A stretch of 64,000 bases of DNA, from NCBI RefSeq assembly GCF_031877795.1, contig NC_133933.1:94323552-94387551 (forward strand), read 5' to 3'. Below, one piece after another: positions 61,901 to 64,000 of the stretch. Under the pieces are notes generated by a model that was not told where the DNA came from, made no database searches, and saw only the letters and a list, made by a program, of their open reading frames with translations. Origin of the DNA: Strix aluco (lineage: Eukaryota; Chordata; Aves; Strigiformes; Strigidae). The position numbers and the translations under genes are program-made. Positions within the stretch are counted from its first letter, which is position 1; each line of letters opens with the position of its first letter.

Positions 61901-64000
61901 TTTTGGTACTTTGGTATCCTAAATGTGTCTACAACTTTCATGGCTCTCTGAATACTTCCCTTACGGACAAAGTAGCTCTTCAGCTGTTAAAAATCTTCTG
62001 TGACAATATATAGAGCATCCTGGAGGTGCCCAATGCTTTTCTTTAATTCACCATGAAGAGCAGCCTCTAGACAGTGTAACAAATGCATTAAGTATTAATG
62101 TTTTACAGTAATCAACAGATTTATGAACCCAGCTGGATCAGTTTTTGTTATTATCAGCATTTCTCACAGGATAGCTTCAAAACTTACATTTTGAATGAGT
62201 TGACAGCTATTACCTTGTGCAAGTTTTTTTTCTTCTTTCATTTTTATCTAAATCCTTTATAAGGAGTATTGGGATTTATGTGTTTATCTTACTATAGAGA
62301 ATTAAAATGTTGATATAATTGGGCATGGTGGATAGATCTAATGGGAAACAAAAAAAGTATTCTGATGTAAAATGGCTTGTGAAGGGATCACAGCTGTAGT
62401 ACTTTGTCAGCCCCATTTGCTTACCTGCATGTAGAAAGTCTGACTAGCATTAGTGTATATGATTATATTATAAGCTGTATATATGTACATATAAACTATG
62501 CACAAACACTATAAATACCTACTGCTGCATGATTTTAGTACACATGTTGGTAAAAAAGACCAATTAGACATGTTACAGAGTCACAGACTTGAACTTTTTC
62601 CAGCAGCTGTAGTCTTACAGGGAGGCTGTCATGTCCCCCAGGAGGCAAAGGACAGCAAAGGAACACATACCTCTCTCCCTGCTTGGCATGGGCAGCTGTT
62701 GATAGCCTGACTTCCTTATTCAGAAGCATTAATCTTTTCAGTACTCCTCTTGCAGCATGAGAGATGCATTGGGAGTATTCTCTCTTGTGTTGAGAGAAGA
62801 AATTACCTTCCTACCAGTTTTTCAGGTGCATGAGGCAGATGCCTAGTGTTTCAGCTATATTGTTATAGGCATTGCTGTGCTCGCTGTCCATAGGTAAATA
62901 CTGACAAGTGCCAGGTAAGCATGCTATAGAATGAATCACTGCCTTTAGAGTGACCAAGCACTCTGTTGAAGGTAACAGGATGACATTGGTTCATATGCTT
63001 TCAGGAAAAACTCCTGAAAACATTTTTATGGACTTTCATTACATACTTACATTTTGGGATCTGAGAAAAGAAATCATAGATGAAGTATCTGAGTTCACTG
63101 CAAAATTTTCTTTCTGCTTCCTTGGCTGATGGAAGAATAATAGTTTTGTTTATCTTCTGCCATCCTAGGCAGCTGGTAATTCCTATTCTCCTTTTTTCTC
63201 TAGATTGTTTTTTCCTTCTGCAGGACAGATTGGAACCACAAACCTAATCTCCTGCTTTATATCCTATGCAGCCACTTACAGGTGTGTGCATAGTGTCACC
63301 TTACAAAAATGGCAGTGTTTTACAGAGATATAAATTAGAAGGTACAAGCAGTACAAGCAATATAAAGAGAAGACAGGAGATAATCAAGTCCCAGGGAGAG
63401 AGAGAAACTATGTTTCAGTCTTATACCATCTGGACACAACTTTTCGTGAGTGCTTATGAGTTTAAAATATCTGTAGGTGCTGAGGCATCTGAAGGTTCAG
63501 CGGCATATGCCATTTTTATGTGAGGAGCAGCTGAGTCCCGGATCAGAGATTTACTAGCTGTTAAAGGGAGATACTCCTTAAGAGACTGGAGCAGACAGAT
63601 TAAGCTGCTTACTTCTCAGAAGCTGCCTTTATAAAAGAAGTTTTCTGTTATTTTCTTCCCCACCAGCCTGTCCTTTACATAAAGCTATGCCAGCTTTGGT
63701 GTTTGGCTGTGTTTGAGGACAGGGGAACTGTGGCTGTGCAAGGATATTGCCCGTACTGGTAATACAGAGCTTTTAGTTGGAAGGAGTTGAGAAAAAGATG
63801 GCTGTAATCTGCTCAGGCTGAAAAAGGCTGAGCACAAAGCTTTAATTCATGTAAAAAGCAGGCTCCAGAAAGAAAATGACCCTGAGGAGGGCTTGTAACA
63901 GTAATGTCCTACAGAGTAACCAGTGAATCATCACATCAACTGTATAATATCATTAAATCCCATCTATCTGGACCTGTTTATTAAAAAAAAAAATGTGTAT
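55937..64000. other. AT-rich intergenic sequence to the window end
   Basis: No supported gene. A T17 run lies at 56878-56894. The open frames (for example 57220-57465 plus, 57462-57758 minus, 63266-63523 plus) are short and lack recognisable motifs. One exon-like segment at 59650-59692 is listed separately. No further CR1 copy is visible. Confidence 0.45.
59650..59692 (+). other. Candidate 43-nt exon of unknown transcript
   Basis: A pyrimidine-rich stretch ending TTTTTGGTTACAG precedes 59650, and CTACAAG|GTAAAT follows at 59692, which together make an acceptor and donor pair. The enclosed 43 bases have three CpGs, unusual in this AT-rich DNA. One frame is fully open (RYSRPRYSESVPLQ). The length is not a multiple of three. 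It may be a coding or noncoding RNA exon, or a chance pairing of splice-like strings. Confidence 0.25.

Noticed and set aside
1..64000. CRISPR arrays, tRNA or rRNA genes, integrated viruses, or a bacterial-type gene system
   Set aside because: No regularly spaced repeats, cloverleaf sequences, LTR pairs or retroviral gag-pol blocks were seen. The RT sequence present is CR1 LINE in origin, and the window has vertebrate gene structure.

Overview
The window looks like avian nuclear DNA. The evidence is long CR1-type LINE copies with the typical bird 3' tail (tandem ATTCTGTG-like octamers), low overall repeat density, an AT-rich intergenic background, and one GC-rich vertebrate gene in a CpG island. 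I cannot name the species. Turtle or crocodilian DNA is less likely because the repeat load is low.

Only one host protein-coding gene is clearly supported: TPBG (trophoblast glycoprotein, 5T4). It is a single intact coding exon on the minus strand at 44122-45249 (375 residues), inside a CpG island of about 44.4-46.6 kb. Upstream of the CDS there is a good 3' splice site (45430) and two or three good 5' splice sites (46184, 45834 and possibly near 46350). This suggests a noncoding first exon and a 5'UTR intron. The large open frames on both strands across this island are GC-driven shadows.

Most of the other recognisable sequence is CR1 retrotransposon. Copy A (1807-3070, +) is a 5'-truncated piece. 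Copy B (about 7790-11828, +) is nearly full length but heavily broken. Copy C (25618 to about 29640, -) is nearly full length, with an intact 759-residue reverse-transcriptase frame and one stop in ORF2. Copy D (53643-55936, +) is 5'-truncated and internally deleted. An older CR1 lies at about 5390-6062 (+). Very diverged CR1/L3-like fragments lie near 1.27-1.7 kb and 52.14-52.33 kb, with possible LINE tails near 35.27 kb and 52.48 kb.

Layout: 1-12 kb CR1-rich; 12-25.6 kb intergenic with simple repeats and one GC-rich block near 15.0-15.4 kb; 25.6-29.6 kb copy C; 29.6-43 kb AT-rich desert and probable TPBG 3'UTR; 44.1-46.6 kb TPBG and its promoter; 46.7-53.6 kb intergenic; 53.6-55.9 kb copy D; 56-64 kb intergenic with one candidate 43-nt exon.

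The most notable points are these. Copies A and B are practically identical over 1.26 kb although both are dead. Copies C and D carry the same stop codon inside ORF2, and as inverted relatives they flank TPBG. I found no undescribed multi-gene system, no CRISPR array, no tRNA or rRNA gene and no provirus.
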